From contig NZ_CP070499.1 in assembly GCF_016925615.1 (NCBI RefSeq), forward strand, positions 2,976,001 to 3,040,000: a DNA stretch of 64,000 bases, written 5' to 3'. The position numbers and the translations under genes were made by a program. The stretch comes from Natronosporangium hydrolyticum. GTDB lineage: Bacteria > Actinomycetota > Actinomycetes > Mycobacteriales > Micromonosporaceae. The notes under the pieces were generated by a model. The model saw only the letters and a program-made list of their open reading frames with translations, had not been told where the DNA came from and made no database searches. Below are positions 10,129-19,188 of the stretch, piece after piece (positions within the stretch are counted from its first letter, which is position 1; each line of letters begins with the position of its first letter).

Positions 10129-10171
10129 GCATCCGACCGCGACTCCCGCCAGGCCATGCCTCGGTCGCCAA

Positions 10172-10219
10172 CCGACCCGCGGGTGGGGCACCGGCGACCA
10201 TGCCCTACCCGCGGGTCGG
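10172..10219. terminator. Bidirectional terminator between convergent genes
   Basis: A 13-bp perfect inverted repeat, ccgacccgcgggt (10172-10184) and acccgcgggtcgg (10207-10219), is separated by a 22-nt loop. It lies between the ends of the plus-strand propeller gene (10128) and the minus-strand protease gene (10225). A GC-rich hairpin without a U-tract is usual for actinobacterial terminators. Confidence 0.65.
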
Positions 10220-10224
10220 CCGGT

Positions 10225-11226
10225 TCAGGCGGACTGGGCGGTGTTGTAGACGGCCTGGCCTTCGCTGCCGAAGTACGGGCCGAACATCCGGTTGGGGAAG
10301 AAGATGTAGCCGAAGCTGTTGACCGAGTTCTGGATGCCGGTGCCGGTGCTCTCGTTGAAGCTACGGAACCACGGGCCGCCGCTGGAGCCGCCGGTCATGT
10401 TGCAGGTCATGCCGATAGCGGTGGTGAACAGCGGATCGTTGAAGGTGTTGCCGCTGCAGTAGATCAGCTGCGAACCGTTGTACGGCGAGGCGGCGGGGTA
10501 GCCGAACGCGTACATCGCCGCCCCCCGCGACTGGTTGAAGGCCACGCCCTGACCGCCGACCACATCAGTGAGCCGCTGGCCGCCGACCGTGCCGACCACC
10601 ACCGCCCCGATGTCGAAGTTGATGTTCTCGCTGGCGTTCCACTGCGGGGTGATGAAGGTCTGCACCGCCGGCCAGGTGCCGTACGGGTCGTTGCCGTTGT
10701 GGTAGCCGGGCACGAACACCCAGTTGGTGTGGAAGCTGCCGTTCAGCTTGATGCAGTGCCCGGCGGTCATCACCGTGCTGCCGTTGGTGCTGGTCACCGC
10801 GTTGCCGGAGCAGGACGACGACTGGCCCTGGTAGGTGAAGAAGACCCGGCCGGCGGTCTGGGTGACCGCGCCGCCGGCGTTCCACGCCCCGCCGGAATGG
10901 GGGAACGCCAGCAGGCTGGCCTCGGCCGGCTCCGCCGCGACCGTCGGGGCGATCACCGTGGGCGCGCCGACCGTCGGGGCGGGGCCAGCCGGCGCATCGC
11001 CGACCAGGTCGCCGGCGAGCTCCGCAATCGGCACCGCGGCGCGCATCCGCTCGCTGGTCCAATGGTCCAGCACCGCGGCCTGCTGGTCGGCGGTGACCGC
11101 CGCCGGCTGGCCGACCGCTCCGGTGGGCGCCAGGGCGGGGTTGGCCTGCGCGGTGCTGGCACCGCTGACCAGCAGCAGTGCGCTGGCGGTGGCGGCGATC
11201 GCCGCCAGAATGGGGGTACGACGCAT
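10225..11226 (-). CDS. Secreted trypsin-like serine protease
   Basis: This chymotrypsin-fold serine peptidase (333 aa) is exported by a classical signal peptide (MRRTPILAAIAATASALLLV, cleavage near STAQA-NP). A Pro/Val-rich propeptide of roughly 75-90 residues follows. The catalytic triad is visible: His in MTAGHC, Asp in NFDIGAVVV and Ser in GGSSGGPW. Two Cys pairs (SSCSG/GHC and LIYCSG/MTCNM) are likely disulfides. The family includes glutamyl endopeptidases and other secreted actinomycete proteases; specificity is not assigned. The ATG at 11226 has GTGAGGAC as ribosome-binding site. A TACCGT -10-like hexamer (11252-11257 on this strand) lies 26 bases upstream. The gene stands alone, downstream of a LuxR-type regulator in the same orientation. 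Confidence 0.85.
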   Translation of the reverse strand: MRRTPILAAIAATASALLLVSGASTAQANPALAPTGAVGQPAAVTADQQAAVLDHWTSERMRAAVPIAELAGDLVGDAPAGPAPTVGAPTVIAPTVAAEPAEASLLAFPHSGGAWNAGGAVTQTAGRVFFTYQGQSSSCSGNAVTSTNGSTVMTAGHCIKLNGSFHTNWVFVPGYHNGNDPYGTWPAVQTFITPQWNASENINFDIGAVVVGTVGGQRLTDVVGGQGVAFNQSRGAAMYAFGYPAASPYNGSQLIYCSGNTFNDPLFTTAIGMTCNMTGGSSGGPWFRSFNESTGTGIQNSVNSFGYIFFPNRMFGPYFGSEGQAVYNTAQSA

Positions 11227-11333
11227 CGGGTCCTCACTTTTCCGGCCGGACACGGTAGCGGACGGCCATCGAGAGAAGTGACTGGGATGCTCTAAAAGTA
11301 GGAGGCCGCCCCGGACCGGGAAACGGGAGTTGC

Positions 11334-14153
11334 TCAGGAAAAACCCTTGATTCGCTGCTCGGTGGCGAAGGCGCCGGCCAGCTCCGCCCGAGACCGGACA
11401 CCGCGTTTGCGGTAGATCCGGGTGAGGTGCGCCTCGACGGTCTTGACGCTGACCGATAACGCGCTCGCCACCTGCTGGTTGGTCGCCCCGGCGGTGACCA
11501 GCTCGGCGATCCGGTGCTCGATGGTGGTCAGCTCGCCACCCCCGGTGGGCTCCGGCGCCGCTAGCTCCGCCCGGGTGCGCTGCGCCCACGGTGCCGCTCC
11601 GGCCTGTTCGAAGATCGCCAAGGCGTCCCGGAACGCGGTCCGGGCGGCGGTGCGCCGACGCCGGCGCCGCTCCGCGACGCCCAGCGCGTAGAGGGTCCGG
11701 CCGTACTCCAGCGGCATGCCGGTCAGCTCGGCGGCGGCCAGGCGCAGCTGGCCGGCGGCGTGCGCGGCGTCGCCCTGGGCCAACAGCGACCAGGCTTCGG
11801 CCCGCGCCAGCGCCGCCAGCACGCTGCGGCGACGTAGCCGGCTCGCGGGCGGCCGGAAGGTGGCGAGCGCCGCGGCCGCCTCGGTGAGCTCCTGGTCGGC
11901 GACGAGCGCTTCGACGTGGTCGGCGTGCCAGCGAAACAGCGTCGGATCGAGCTCACCCATCCTTGCTTCGATCTGCGCCACTCGCCGAAGCGCCGCGACC
12001 GCGGTCGAGGTTTCGCCGGTCATCAGCGTCGCCAGCCCCAGTGCGTGCAGATTCCGCGAGAGCGAGAACTGGTCGCCGTCGGCGCTGGCGAGCGCGACTC
12101 CCCGCTCGGCCAGCGCCCGGGCCCGGTCCGGGTCACCGCCGACCGCCTCGGCCAACGCGGCGACCGACAGCACCGGCCCGGTGGACAGGTCGGCGTCCTC
12201 GACCAGCTGCAGGCTGCGGTGGGCGGCGGCGAGCGCGGGGCGGCACCGGCCGGCCCGCAGCTCGACCTCGGCGAGGTTGCGGAGCAGGGCTGCCAGGTCC
12301 TCGACCTGCCCGGCCGCTTCGGCCTGGGCGATCAACGGGGTCAACTCGGCGCGGGCCTCTTCGAACCGGTCCTGGTGCAGGTAGGAACGTGCCAGCAGAT
12401 GCCGCGGCCCGTGGTAGGTCGGCGGGTGGGGCAGCTCACCGGCCAGCTGCTGCGCCCGGCCGATGGTGGCCGCGACCTCGGCCCTGCCCATCGAAAGCTC
12501 GGCGACCGCGCGCATGCACAGGACCCGCAGCAGCGTGTCTTGATCCTGCGCGGTCTCTGCTAGCTGCGCGCACCGGTCAGCCTCCGCCAGTGCCCGCGGC
12601 AGCTCCCCCTCCATCAGCGCCTTCGTCACCGCCCGGACCCGGATCTGCGCCTGCAGCCGAGGGCGGTCCCCGGCATCGGCGAGGGCCTGGGCGAGTAGTG
12701 GTTCGGCATGCGGCAGGGCCTGGCTGGTGGCGTCGAGCACCACCAGCCAGGCGGCAACCCGCTGGCGGGGGGCGGTGGCGTTGGCGAGTACTGACTCAGC
12801 CAGGTGCCGGGCCTGGTCGCACAGGCCGGCGGCGAGGGCGTCGGCGGCGGCCCGGAGAATCCGGTCACCCGCCCGGGCTGGCTGCGGGGTCCGGTCGGCC
12901 GCAGCCTGGGCCAGTTCGGCGGCGACCGCGGGCGCTCCGCGGCGGCGGGCCACCTGCGCTGCCCGGATCAGACTTCGCGCGACCGCCTCGTCGGGCCCGT
13001 GCGCCGCCCGCGCCCGGTGTCGGGCCCGCTCGATCGGGTCGGTGACGGCCGCGGCGAGCTGCGCGTGCGCCTGTTTCCGCCGGGTCGGCGGGGCGTCACC
13101 ATAGACTGTGGCCGCCAGCAACGGGTGGGTGAAGCGCACCACACCGCCGTGGCTTACCTCCACGATGCCCAGCTCCGCGGCGGTGGCGAGGTGGGCCGAT
13201 GCATGGCGACGGCCGGCTAGTCGTAGCAGCGCGCCGGTCGGCCGGGCAGCGGCGGCGACCAGTAGCAAGGTCTGCTGGGTGGCTGCGGGTACCGCGGTGA
13301 GCCGTTCCCGCATCAGCCCGCGGAGCCGGTCCGGCACCGGCAGCGGCTCCTCCGGGGCGGGCGGTTGCGGCAGCCGAGCGAGCGCCCGGACCAGCTCCAG
13401 CGCGAACAGCGGGTTACCGGCGCTGGTCGCGTGGATGCGCCGCAGCGTCGCCGGGGGCGGCACCACCCCGAGCTGGTCGATGAGGAGTTCTCGCAGCACC
13501 GCGAGTGAGAGCGGCGGCAGTGACAGCTGATGCACCGGCGGGGGGCAGACCGGTGGGGCGTGCGGCGAGGCAAGCGCGCCGTCCGGGCGGTCGGGGTCGG
13601 CGGTCAGCGGCGCTGCGGCCACAGTACCCGCGGCGGCAGCGGATGCGGAACGTTGCGAGACCAGGGCCCGCACCGGGGCGTCACCGACGCGACGGGCGAT
13701 GAACGCCAGTACCTGTTCGCTGGCCGGATCAAGCCATTGCAGATCGTCGATTACCAACAGGAGCGGTCGGCGTCGGGCGACGACTCGGCACAGCTGCCGG
13801 GCGGCGAGCCGGATCACCAACTGCTGCGCCTGGTCGCCAGGGGGCACGGCGCCGTGGCGTACCGCCGCCAGGGACGCCTGCCAGGATGGGGTGAGCTGCG
13901 CCCAGGCCGGGTCGCCGTCGAGCCCGGCGAGGAGGTCGATCAGGGCGAGGAAGGGCAGTCCGGTCTCGGCCTCCACCGGTGCGCACCGCAGTACCCGGTC
14001 CCCGGCATCGGCGGCCCGGCGCGCGAGCGCGTCGAGCACGGTGGACTTGCCCGCACCCGCCGGACCGGTCACCACAACGCTGTGGTCGTCACGCAGCTGT
14101 TTCCAGGCCCGCGCGAGCAACTCCTCCCGCCCCACCGCCCCGGTTGCGCTCAC
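11334..14153 (-). CDS. LuxR-family ATP-binding (LAL-type) transcriptional regulator
   Basis: This 939-aa regulator has an N-terminal AAA domain with Walker A GPAGAGKS at about residues 29-36 and Walker B LLLVIDDLQWLD near 127-138. A long middle of TPR-like helical repeats follows. A C-terminal LuxR/GerE helix-turn-helix covers about the last 65 residues (TTIEHRIAELV, VASALSVSVKTVEAHLTRIY). This matches the large LAL/MalT-type regulators of actinomycetes, which control secondary metabolism, carbon use or secreted enzymes. The start is taken as the GTG at 14153 because AAGGAGG lies 6 bases upstream. The reading frame stays open to 14891, but that part overlaps the neighbouring membrane-protein gene. 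A target cannot be named; the protease gene just downstream is one candidate. Confidence 0.85.
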   Translation of the reverse strand: MSATGAVGREELLARAWKQLRDDHSVVVTGPAGAGKSTVLDALARRAADAGDRVLRCAPVEAETGLPFLALIDLLAGLDGDPAWAQLTPSWQASLAAVRHGAVPPGDQAQQLVIRLAARQLCRVVARRRPLLLVIDDLQWLDPASEQVLAFIARRVGDAPVRALVSQRSASAAAAGTVAAAPLTADPDRPDGALASPHAPPVCPPPVHQLSLPPLSLAVLRELLIDQLGVVPPPATLRRIHATSAGNPLFALELVRALARLPQPPAPEEPLPVPDRLRGLMRERLTAVPAATQQTLLLVAAAARPTGALLRLAGRRHASAHLATAAELGIVEVSHGGVVRFTHPLLAATVYGDAPPTRRKQAHAQLAAAVTDPIERARHRARAAHGPDEAVARSLIRAAQVARRRGAPAVAAELAQAAADRTPQPARAGDRILRAAADALAAGLCDQARHLAESVLANATAPRQRVAAWLVVLDATSQALPHAEPLLAQALADAGDRPRLQAQIRVRAVTKALMEGELPRALAEADRCAQLAETAQDQDTLLRVLCMRAVAELSMGRAEVAATIGRAQQLAGELPHPPTYHGPRHLLARSYLHQDRFEEARAELTPLIAQAEAAGQVEDLAALLRNLAEVELRAGRCRPALAAAHRSLQLVEDADLSTGPVLSVAALAEAVGGDPDRARALAERGVALASADGDQFSLSRNLHALGLATLMTGETSTAVAALRRVAQIEARMGELDPTLFRWHADHVEALVADQELTEAAAALATFRPPASRLRRRSVLAALARAEAWSLLAQGDAAHAAGQLRLAAAELTGMPLEYGRTLYALGVAERRRRRRTAARTAFRDALAIFEQAGAAPWAQRTRAELAAPEPTGGGELTTIEHRIAELVTAGATNQQVASALSVSVKTVEAHLTRIYRKRGVRSRAELAGAFATEQRIKGFS

Positions 14154-14245
14154 TGTCGCCTCCTTGCTCCTCAACCCACCTTCACCCACCTGGCCGGGGC
14201 AGGCAACTCCACCGGCCGGTCGCGACCGTCCGACTGGTCGGGTGG

Positions 14246-14842
14246 TTACCGGGTACGGCGGCGCCGCTGCAGGTACTGCACCGCCGGCACCACCGCCAAC
14301 GTCAACAGCGCGTAGCCGCCGAACGGCACCGCGAGCACCGTCGCCACCGCTATCACCGCCACCGCGGCGAGCGCACGGTGGCGGTACTGCCGCAGCACGC
14401 CGGTGTGCTCGGGCGACCACAGCGACCGGCGGTGGTAGACCCAGGCGGCGAGGGCCAGATTGGCCAGTGCCACATAGAGCAGGTTGCCCAGGTAGAAAAC
14501 GGCGGCGCCGGTCGGGTCGCCGGCCTCGAAGGTGAGCACGGCGGTGGGCACCGGCAGGAAGACCACCCCCAACAGCCACAGTCCGTTCAGCGTGAGTAGC
14601 CGTTCGTCGAGGCGCTGCACCGGCTCGAAGAGCCGCCGGTGCGCCCGCCAGAACGTCATCACCACGAAGAACGAGACGACGAAGGCGAGCAGGTCGTCGC
14701 CGTGCCCGTCCACGAGCTCCGGCAACGGCGTCTGCGGGGCGCTGTGCACCACCTCCACCAGCGGTAGCACCAGCAGCGTGAGGGCGATCGCCACCGCCGC
14801 GTCGGTGAAGGCGGTGGTGCGGTCCAGCGGGCGAGAGTCCAC
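14246..14842 (-). CDS. TMEM175/DUF1211-family membrane protein
   Basis: This 198-aa integral membrane protein has about five hydrophobic helices and an N-terminal RTTAFTDAAVAIALTLLVLP segment that matches the TMEM175 signature (R-x3-F-x-D-x2-x-AI-x2-TL). Bacterial TMEM175 proteins are potassium-permeable channels; here the activity is only inferred from the family. The GTG at 14842 has only a weak ribosome-binding site. It lies upstream of the LuxR-type regulator on the same strand (92-bp gap) and is divergent from the methyltransferase at 14906. Confidence 0.75.
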   Translation of the reverse strand: MDSRPLDRTTAFTDAAVAIALTLLVLPLVEVVHSAPQTPLPELVDGHGDDLLAFVVSFFVVMTFWRAHRRLFEPVQRLDERLLTLNGLWLLGVVFLPVPTAVLTFEAGDPTGAAVFYLGNLLYVALANLALAAWVYHRRSLWSPEHTGVLRQYRHRALAAVAVIAVATVLAVPFGGYALLTLAVVPAVQYLQRRRRTR

Positions 14843-14905
14843 ACCCTGCTAACGGCCCCGGCACCCACGTAGGGTACGAGTCATGATCCATCGCGAACCG
14901 TCCTC

Positions 14906-15970
14906 ATGCCGCCGTCGCCTCCTCCCGGCCCACCGGCGGGGTGGCTCCTCGTGACCGGACCGACCCCGACTTCGCTAATGCGGCTCGTCACCGGCTTCTG
15001 GGGATTCAAGACGCTCGCGGCCGCCCTCGAGCTGGAACTGTTCGCCACCCTCGCGGGCGGCCGTATCCGCAGCGCGGCCGAGTTGGGTGCGGAGCTGGGA
15101 CTGCCCGAGCGGGCCACCGACGTGCTGCTCGCCGCCTGCGCGTCGCTCGGTCTGCTAGAGCGGGCCGGCGATGGGTACCGCAACACACCGCAGGCCGAGC
15201 AGTTCCTGGTGCCGGGGCAGCGGTACTACTTCGGCGACCAGGTGCGCCACGCTGACCGTCGCGCCGGTGCCTGGCAGCGGCTGACCGAGGCGTTGCGCAC
15301 CGACCAGCCCGCGAGCTGGGAGGCGGGTTCGCAGGACTCGGTCTTCGACACCGACGATCCGCAGTTCCTGGGGAGCTTCTGGGAGGCGATGCACTCCACC
15401 TCCAGCTTCACCGCTGCCCGGCTCGCCGAAGCGTACGACTTCAGCCCACACACCCGCCTGCTCGATGTCGGCGGCGGCTCCGGTGCGTGCGCGATCGAGC
15501 TCTGCCGTCGCTACCCGTCGCTCCGGGCCACCATCTACGACTTGCCCGTGGCGTGCCGGGTCGCCGACGAAAAGATCGCCGAATCGGGTCTCGGCGGCCG
15601 GATCGACGCCGTGCGCGGGGATTTCCGCAGCGATCCGGCGCTGCCGCCGGGGTATGACGCGATTCTACTCAGCAGCATCCTGCACGACTGGGATGAGCCG
15701 ACCGGCCGGGCGCTGCTCCGGCTGTGCCATGCCGCGCTGCCGGCCGGCGGCGTCGTGGTCATCTCGGAGCTGCTGCTCAATCCGGAGCGTACCGGACCTG
15801 CCGACGCCGCACTGATGGGAATGAACATGCTAGTCAACACCGAAGGTGGCCGAAACTACTCCGAGACCGAGTACTCCCAGTGGCTACGGGAGACCGGGTT
15901 CGGCGAGGTGACGGTGGTCCGCTTCGACGCCCCGGGGGCCAATGGTGCGGTGCTCGGAGTGAAGCAGTGA
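14906..15970 (+). CDS. SAM-dependent O-methyltransferase (AdoMet_MTases plant-OMT type)
   Basis: This 354-aa enzyme has an N-terminal winged-helix dimerisation domain (about 25-110) and a C-terminal SAM-binding domain with motif I LLDVGGGSGACAIEL near residues 188-202. LLSSILHDWDE follows, including the His-Asp pair typical of O-methyltransferases of natural-product or hydroxyneurosporene/acetylserotonin type. It would transfer methyl from SAM to a hydroxyl of a small molecule; the substrate is unknown. Its stop overlaps the GTG start of the next gene, an amidohydrolase (GTGA at 15967), so the two are translationally coupled. The start is taken as the ATG at 14906; no strong ribosome-binding site decides it. 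Confidence 0.82.
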   Translation: MPPSPPPGPPAGWLLVTGPTPTSLMRLVTGFWGFKTLAAALELELFATLAGGRIRSAAELGAELGLPERATDVLLAACASLGLLERAGDGYRNTPQAEQFLVPGQRYYFGDQVRHADRRAGAWQRLTEALRTDQPASWEAGSQDSVFDTDDPQFLGSFWEAMHSTSSFTAARLAEAYDFSPHTRLLDVGGGSGACAIELCRRYPSLRATIYDLPVACRVADEKIAESGLGGRIDAVRGDFRSDPALPPGYDAILLSSILHDWDEPTGRALLRLCHAALPAGGVVVISELLLNPERTGPADAALMGMNMLVNTEGGRNYSETEYSQWLRETGFGEVTVVRFDAPGANGAVLGVKQ

Positions 15971-17376
15971 CCGGCGGTCCGGGCACCCGCCCGCTGTTGA
16001 TCACCGGCGGCCATATCGTCTCCCTGCACCCGGAGGTTGGCGACCTCCCCAGCGGCGACCTCAGGATCGAACACGGGGTGATCACCGCGGTCGGCGAACA
16101 GCTGCCCACCGGCGACGCCGAGGTCATCGACGCCCGCGACATGCTGGTGCTGCCCGGCATGGTCGACACCCATACCCACCTGTGGGAGTCGCTGTTCCGG
16201 GGTCGGGTCTCGGAGTCATGGGGCGGTGAGTACTTCGCCACCATCCCCCCGTTGGGCAGCTGGTTGTCCCCCGAGGACACCTATCTGGGCACCTACCTCG
16301 GCGCGGTCGAGCTACTGGCGAACGGCGTCACCGCGGTCCTCGACTACAGCCACGCGCTGCTCTCCCCGGCGCACGCCGACGCCGCTGTGGCGGCGCTACG
16401 GGCCGCGGGGATCCGCGCCCGGTTCGGCTACGACCTGGCCGGGCGGGACCCGGCCGGAAACGGCGAGCTGGGCCCCTCCCAGGCGCGATTCCCGGACCTG
16501 GAGCGCATCGCCGCGGAGCTCACCGGCGACGAGCTGGTCCAGCTGGCGGTGTGCATGAGCGGAGTCGCACCGGAGCACATGGCGACCACAGTGGCCGAGG
16601 TCGGTTTCGCCCGGTCGCTCGGAGCCCCGCTCACCTACCACAACAATACCGGCGGCGAGGTGGAGCTGTTGGCCCGAGCCGGGGTGCTCGGGCCGGATCT
16701 GCTGCCGGCGCACGGCAACCTGACCACCGACACCGACCTGGACCTACTCGCCAGCTGCGGCGGTTTCCTCTCCACCCAACCAGAGGCGGAGACCTACTCC
16801 GGGCGGCGGCCGTACAGCATGGTCGGGCGGGCCCACCATCGGGGCGTCCGGGTGGCGCTGGGAGTGGACCTGCCGCCGCTGGTGAACCCGGCCATCCTGC
16901 CGCAGATGCGGCTGCTCTACCTGCTTCAGCGCTACCTCGACGGTGCACAGGAACGGGCCGAGGGGCAGGTGCCGGTGGCGCGCCGCCCCGGCTCACCCCG
17001 GCTCAGCGCCCGGGAAGTGCTCCGGGCCGGGACCGTGCACGGCGCCGCCGCGCTGGGCTGGGCGGAGAGCGTCGGTCCGTTGGCCCCCGGATTCGCCGCC
17101 GACCTAGTGCTGCTCGACATCGGCCGGTTCGGCCCGGCCGAGGGCGACCCGGCCGCGCAGGTGGTGCTCGGCAGCCACCTCGGGGAGATAGACACCGTCA
17201 TTGTGGGCGGTGAGCTCCGGAAGCGGGCCGGCCGGCTGCTCGGGGTGGACCTGCCCGCCATGGCCGCGAAGCGGCTCGCCGCCCGGGACCGGGTGCTGGC
17301 CGCCGCCGGCAACCCGCCACCCGCTCGGCAATGGTGGGGCTGGGTGGATCCGACTGGCCAGCAAGCCGGCCCATAA
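15967..17376 (+). CDS. TRZ/ATZ-type amidohydrolase (deaminase/chlorohydrolase family)
   Basis: This is a metal-dependent amidohydrolase (469 aa) of the group that includes guanine deaminase, S-adenosylhomocysteine/methylthioadenosine deaminase and triazine hydrolases. The metal motif is DTHTHLWESLFRG at about 59-71. A later LGVDLPPLVNP-type segment replaces the usual GTD..., and the C-terminal beta-sandwich ends with DLVLLDIGRF. The GTG start at 15967 is chosen because it overlaps the methyltransferase stop by 4 bases; the frame is open further upstream inside that gene. Coupling to a methyltransferase, and proximity to a nitrogen-type ABC importer, suggest use of an imported N-heterocycle or amine. 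That is inference. Confidence 0.8.
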   Translation: MTGGPGTRPLLITGGHIVSLHPEVGDLPSGDLRIEHGVITAVGEQLPTGDAEVIDARDMLVLPGMVDTHTHLWESLFRGRVSESWGGEYFATIPPLGSWLSPEDTYLGTYLGAVELLANGVTAVLDYSHALLSPAHADAAVAALRAAGIRARFGYDLAGRDPAGNGELGPSQARFPDLERIAAELTGDELVQLAVCMSGVAPEHMATTVAEVGFARSLGAPLTYHNNTGGEVELLARAGVLGPDLLPAHGNLTTDTDLDLLASCGGFLSTQPEAETYSGRRPYSMVGRAHHRGVRVALGVDLPPLVNPAILPQMRLLYLLQRYLDGAQERAEGQVPVARRPGSPRLSAREVLRAGTVHGAAALGWAESVGPLAPGFAADLVLLDIGRFGPAEGDPAAQVVLGSHLGEIDTVIVGGELRKRAGRLLGVDLPAMAAKRLAARDRVLAAAGNPPPARQWWGWVDPTGQQAGP

Positions 17377-17448
17377 ACCGACATTGCCCCGTATCACCAC
17401 CGCCGGTAACGTCGGTGGCCGTTCTACGAGCCGACCCTTGGAGACACT

Positions 17449-18252
17449 GTGACTGCATCGGCCCCTGCCGACACGTACGCCTTCGACAACGACGACGTGG
17501 AGTCGGTCGACCGGCATCAGTTCCTCGCCGCCATGCTGGACGAATTCACCCGCGCCCGGTTGTCCCGGGTGGGCGACCTGTCGGGCGCACGCTGCCTAGA
17601 GATCGGCGCCGGCGGCGGAAGCATCGCTCGCTGGCTGGGCGACCAGGTCGGACCGACCGGCCGGGTGCTGGCGACCGACCTCAACACCCGGCTGCTGCCC
17701 GAGCACCCCGGCTACACGCGCCAGCAGCACGATCTGACCACCGAACCGGTGCCGGAAGGCCCGTGGGACCTCATCCACGCCCGGCTGGTGCTGGCCCACA
17801 TCCCCAGCCGCCGAGAGATCTTCGGCCGGCTGGTGGAAGCCCTCGCTCCGGGTGGTGCGCTGGTGATCCAGGAGTGGGACGGCACCCCCGGCGACTGGGC
17901 GATCGCCGCCCCGGACCAAGCGGCGGTCTCGCTGCTCACCGACTACCAGCGGGCAGTGGGCCGGCGGCTACAGGCGCACGGGCTGGACTACACCTGGGCC
18001 CGGGAACTGCACGGCGCCATGCTGGCGGCGGGCATGGTCGATGTGGACACCGAGGTGCACGCCCGGGCGTGGCCCGGCGGCACGCCAGGAGCGCTGCTGC
18101 TCACGGTCACCCTGGACCAGCTGCGCGACGAACTGCTCGGGGAAGGTTTCACCGCTGAACAGCTGGACCGGGTCCGCGAACTGACCAGGGACCCGCGGCT
18201 AGTGTGGCGGGGGTTGCTGACCTACTCCACGATCGGACGCCGCCCGGCCTAG
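17449..18252 (+). CDS. Class I SAM-dependent methyltransferase
   Basis: This 267-aa Rossmann-fold methyltransferase has SAM-binding motif I LEIGAGGGSIARWLGD at about 47-62, an acidic residue in LATDLN, and the methyltransferase motifs WDLIHARLVLAHIP and LAPGGALVIQEWD. Substrate and atom methylated are unknown. GGAG lies 6 bases before the GTG start at 17449. It follows the amidohydrolase by 72 bp in the same direction, so it may be the third gene of that operon. A GC-rich hairpin terminator follows at 18262-18302. Confidence 0.78.
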   Translation: MTASAPADTYAFDNDDVESVDRHQFLAAMLDEFTRARLSRVGDLSGARCLEIGAGGGSIARWLGDQVGPTGRVLATDLNTRLLPEHPGYTRQQHDLTTEPVPEGPWDLIHARLVLAHIPSRREIFGRLVEALAPGGALVIQEWDGTPGDWAIAAPDQAAVSLLTDYQRAVGRRLQAHGLDYTWARELHGAMLAAGMVDVDTEVHARAWPGGTPGALLLTVTLDQLRDELLGEGFTAEQLDRVRELTRDPRLVWRGLLTYSTIGRRPA

Positions 18253-18261
18253 CCACCGGCC

Positions 18262-18302
18262 GCGGCGGGGCGGGGCGGTCAGCCGCCGACCCGCCCCGCT
18301 GC
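18262..18302. terminator. Bidirectional terminator hairpin
   Basis: Arms gcggcggggcggg (18262-18274) and cccgccccgctgc (18290-18302) pair at 12 of 13 positions around a 15-nt loop. It lies at the convergent junction of the methyltransferase (end 18252) and the ABC ATPase (end 18279), overlapping the last codons of the latter. Confidence 0.6.
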
Positions 18303-19067
18303 GGCGGTGGGTTCGTGATCTGCCATCAACAGCTCGTGGAGTTCCGCGCTGAGCTGCGCGACCTCTTCCTGGTGGGCGTTGTGGCCGAGGGTACGCGGGC
18401 GGGGGATGCGAATCTCCAACGTGCGCAGGATCCGGCCGGGGCGGGGCGTCAGGACCACCACCCGATCGGCCAACAACACCGCCTCACTGATCGAGTGGGT
18501 GACGAAGAGGATGGTGGCGGCGTTGTCCATGTGGATCCGCTGCAGCTCAGCGGAGAGCTCCTCCCTGGTCAACGCGTCCAACGCCGAGAACGGCTCGTCC
18601 ATCAACAACGCTCGCGGTTCGGTGAGCAGCGACCGGCACAAGGCCACCCGCTGCTGCATCCCGCCGGAGAGCTCATGCGGCAACCGCTTGTGAAAACCGT
18701 CCAGACCGACCTTGGACAGCAGCGCCATCGCCCGGTCCCGGTAGGCGGACTTACGCCAGCCGAAGAACTCGATCGGCAACATCACGTTGTCGTAGACCGA
18801 TCGCCACGGCAGCAGCGCCGGCCGCTGGAAGACCATACCGAGGTCACGGCGGGGACGGTCGACCAGCGCATCGTCCACATACACTTCGCCGCGGGTCGGG
18901 TTCAGCAGGCCGGCGACCATCCGGAGCAGCGTGGACTTGCCGCACCCGGAACGTCCCACCACCGCCACGAACTCGCCTTCACCGACCTCGAGGTCGATGT
19001 CGCGAAGCGCCTCGACGGCGCCGGCACGACCCTGGAAGGTCTGCGAAATATTGACCAATCGGATCAT
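18279..19067 (-). CDS. ABC importer ATPase (SsuB/TauB/ThiZ type)
   Basis: This 262-aa nucleotide-binding subunit belongs to the nitrate/sulfonate/taurine/pyrimidine-type ABC importers. Walker A VGRSGCGKSTLL lies at about 38-49, the Q-loop in MVFQRPALLPW, the signature LSGGMQQRVALCRSLL, and Walker B ALLMDEPFSALDAL. Its natural partners are the lipoprotein (20030) and permease (21140). These lie about 1 kb away on the other strand, with an O-methyltransferase gene in between. The importer is therefore split between two divergent units. The substrate is not determined. Confidence 0.88.
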   Translation of the reverse strand: MIRLVNISQTFQGRAGAVEALRDIDLEVGEGEFVAVVGRSGCGKSTLLRMVAGLLNPTRGEVYVDDALVDRPRRDLGMVFQRPALLPWRSVYDNVMLPIEFFGWRKSAYRDRAMALLSKVGLDGFHKRLPHELSGGMQQRVALCRSLLTEPRALLMDEPFSALDALTREELSAELQRIHMDNAATILFVTHSISEAVLLADRVVVLTPRPGRILRTLEIRIPRPRTLGHNAHQEEVAQLSAELHELLMADHEPTAAAGRVGG

Positions 19068-19188
19068 GTCGCCCTACTCCCGCTCGAACCCGCCCGTCCA
19101 GCCCCCACAGCCTAGCCCCGCCGCAGCCGCCGACACACCCGGGGACAACCACGCATCGACATCCCCCGGAGCTGCGGGTCGCCGCAGG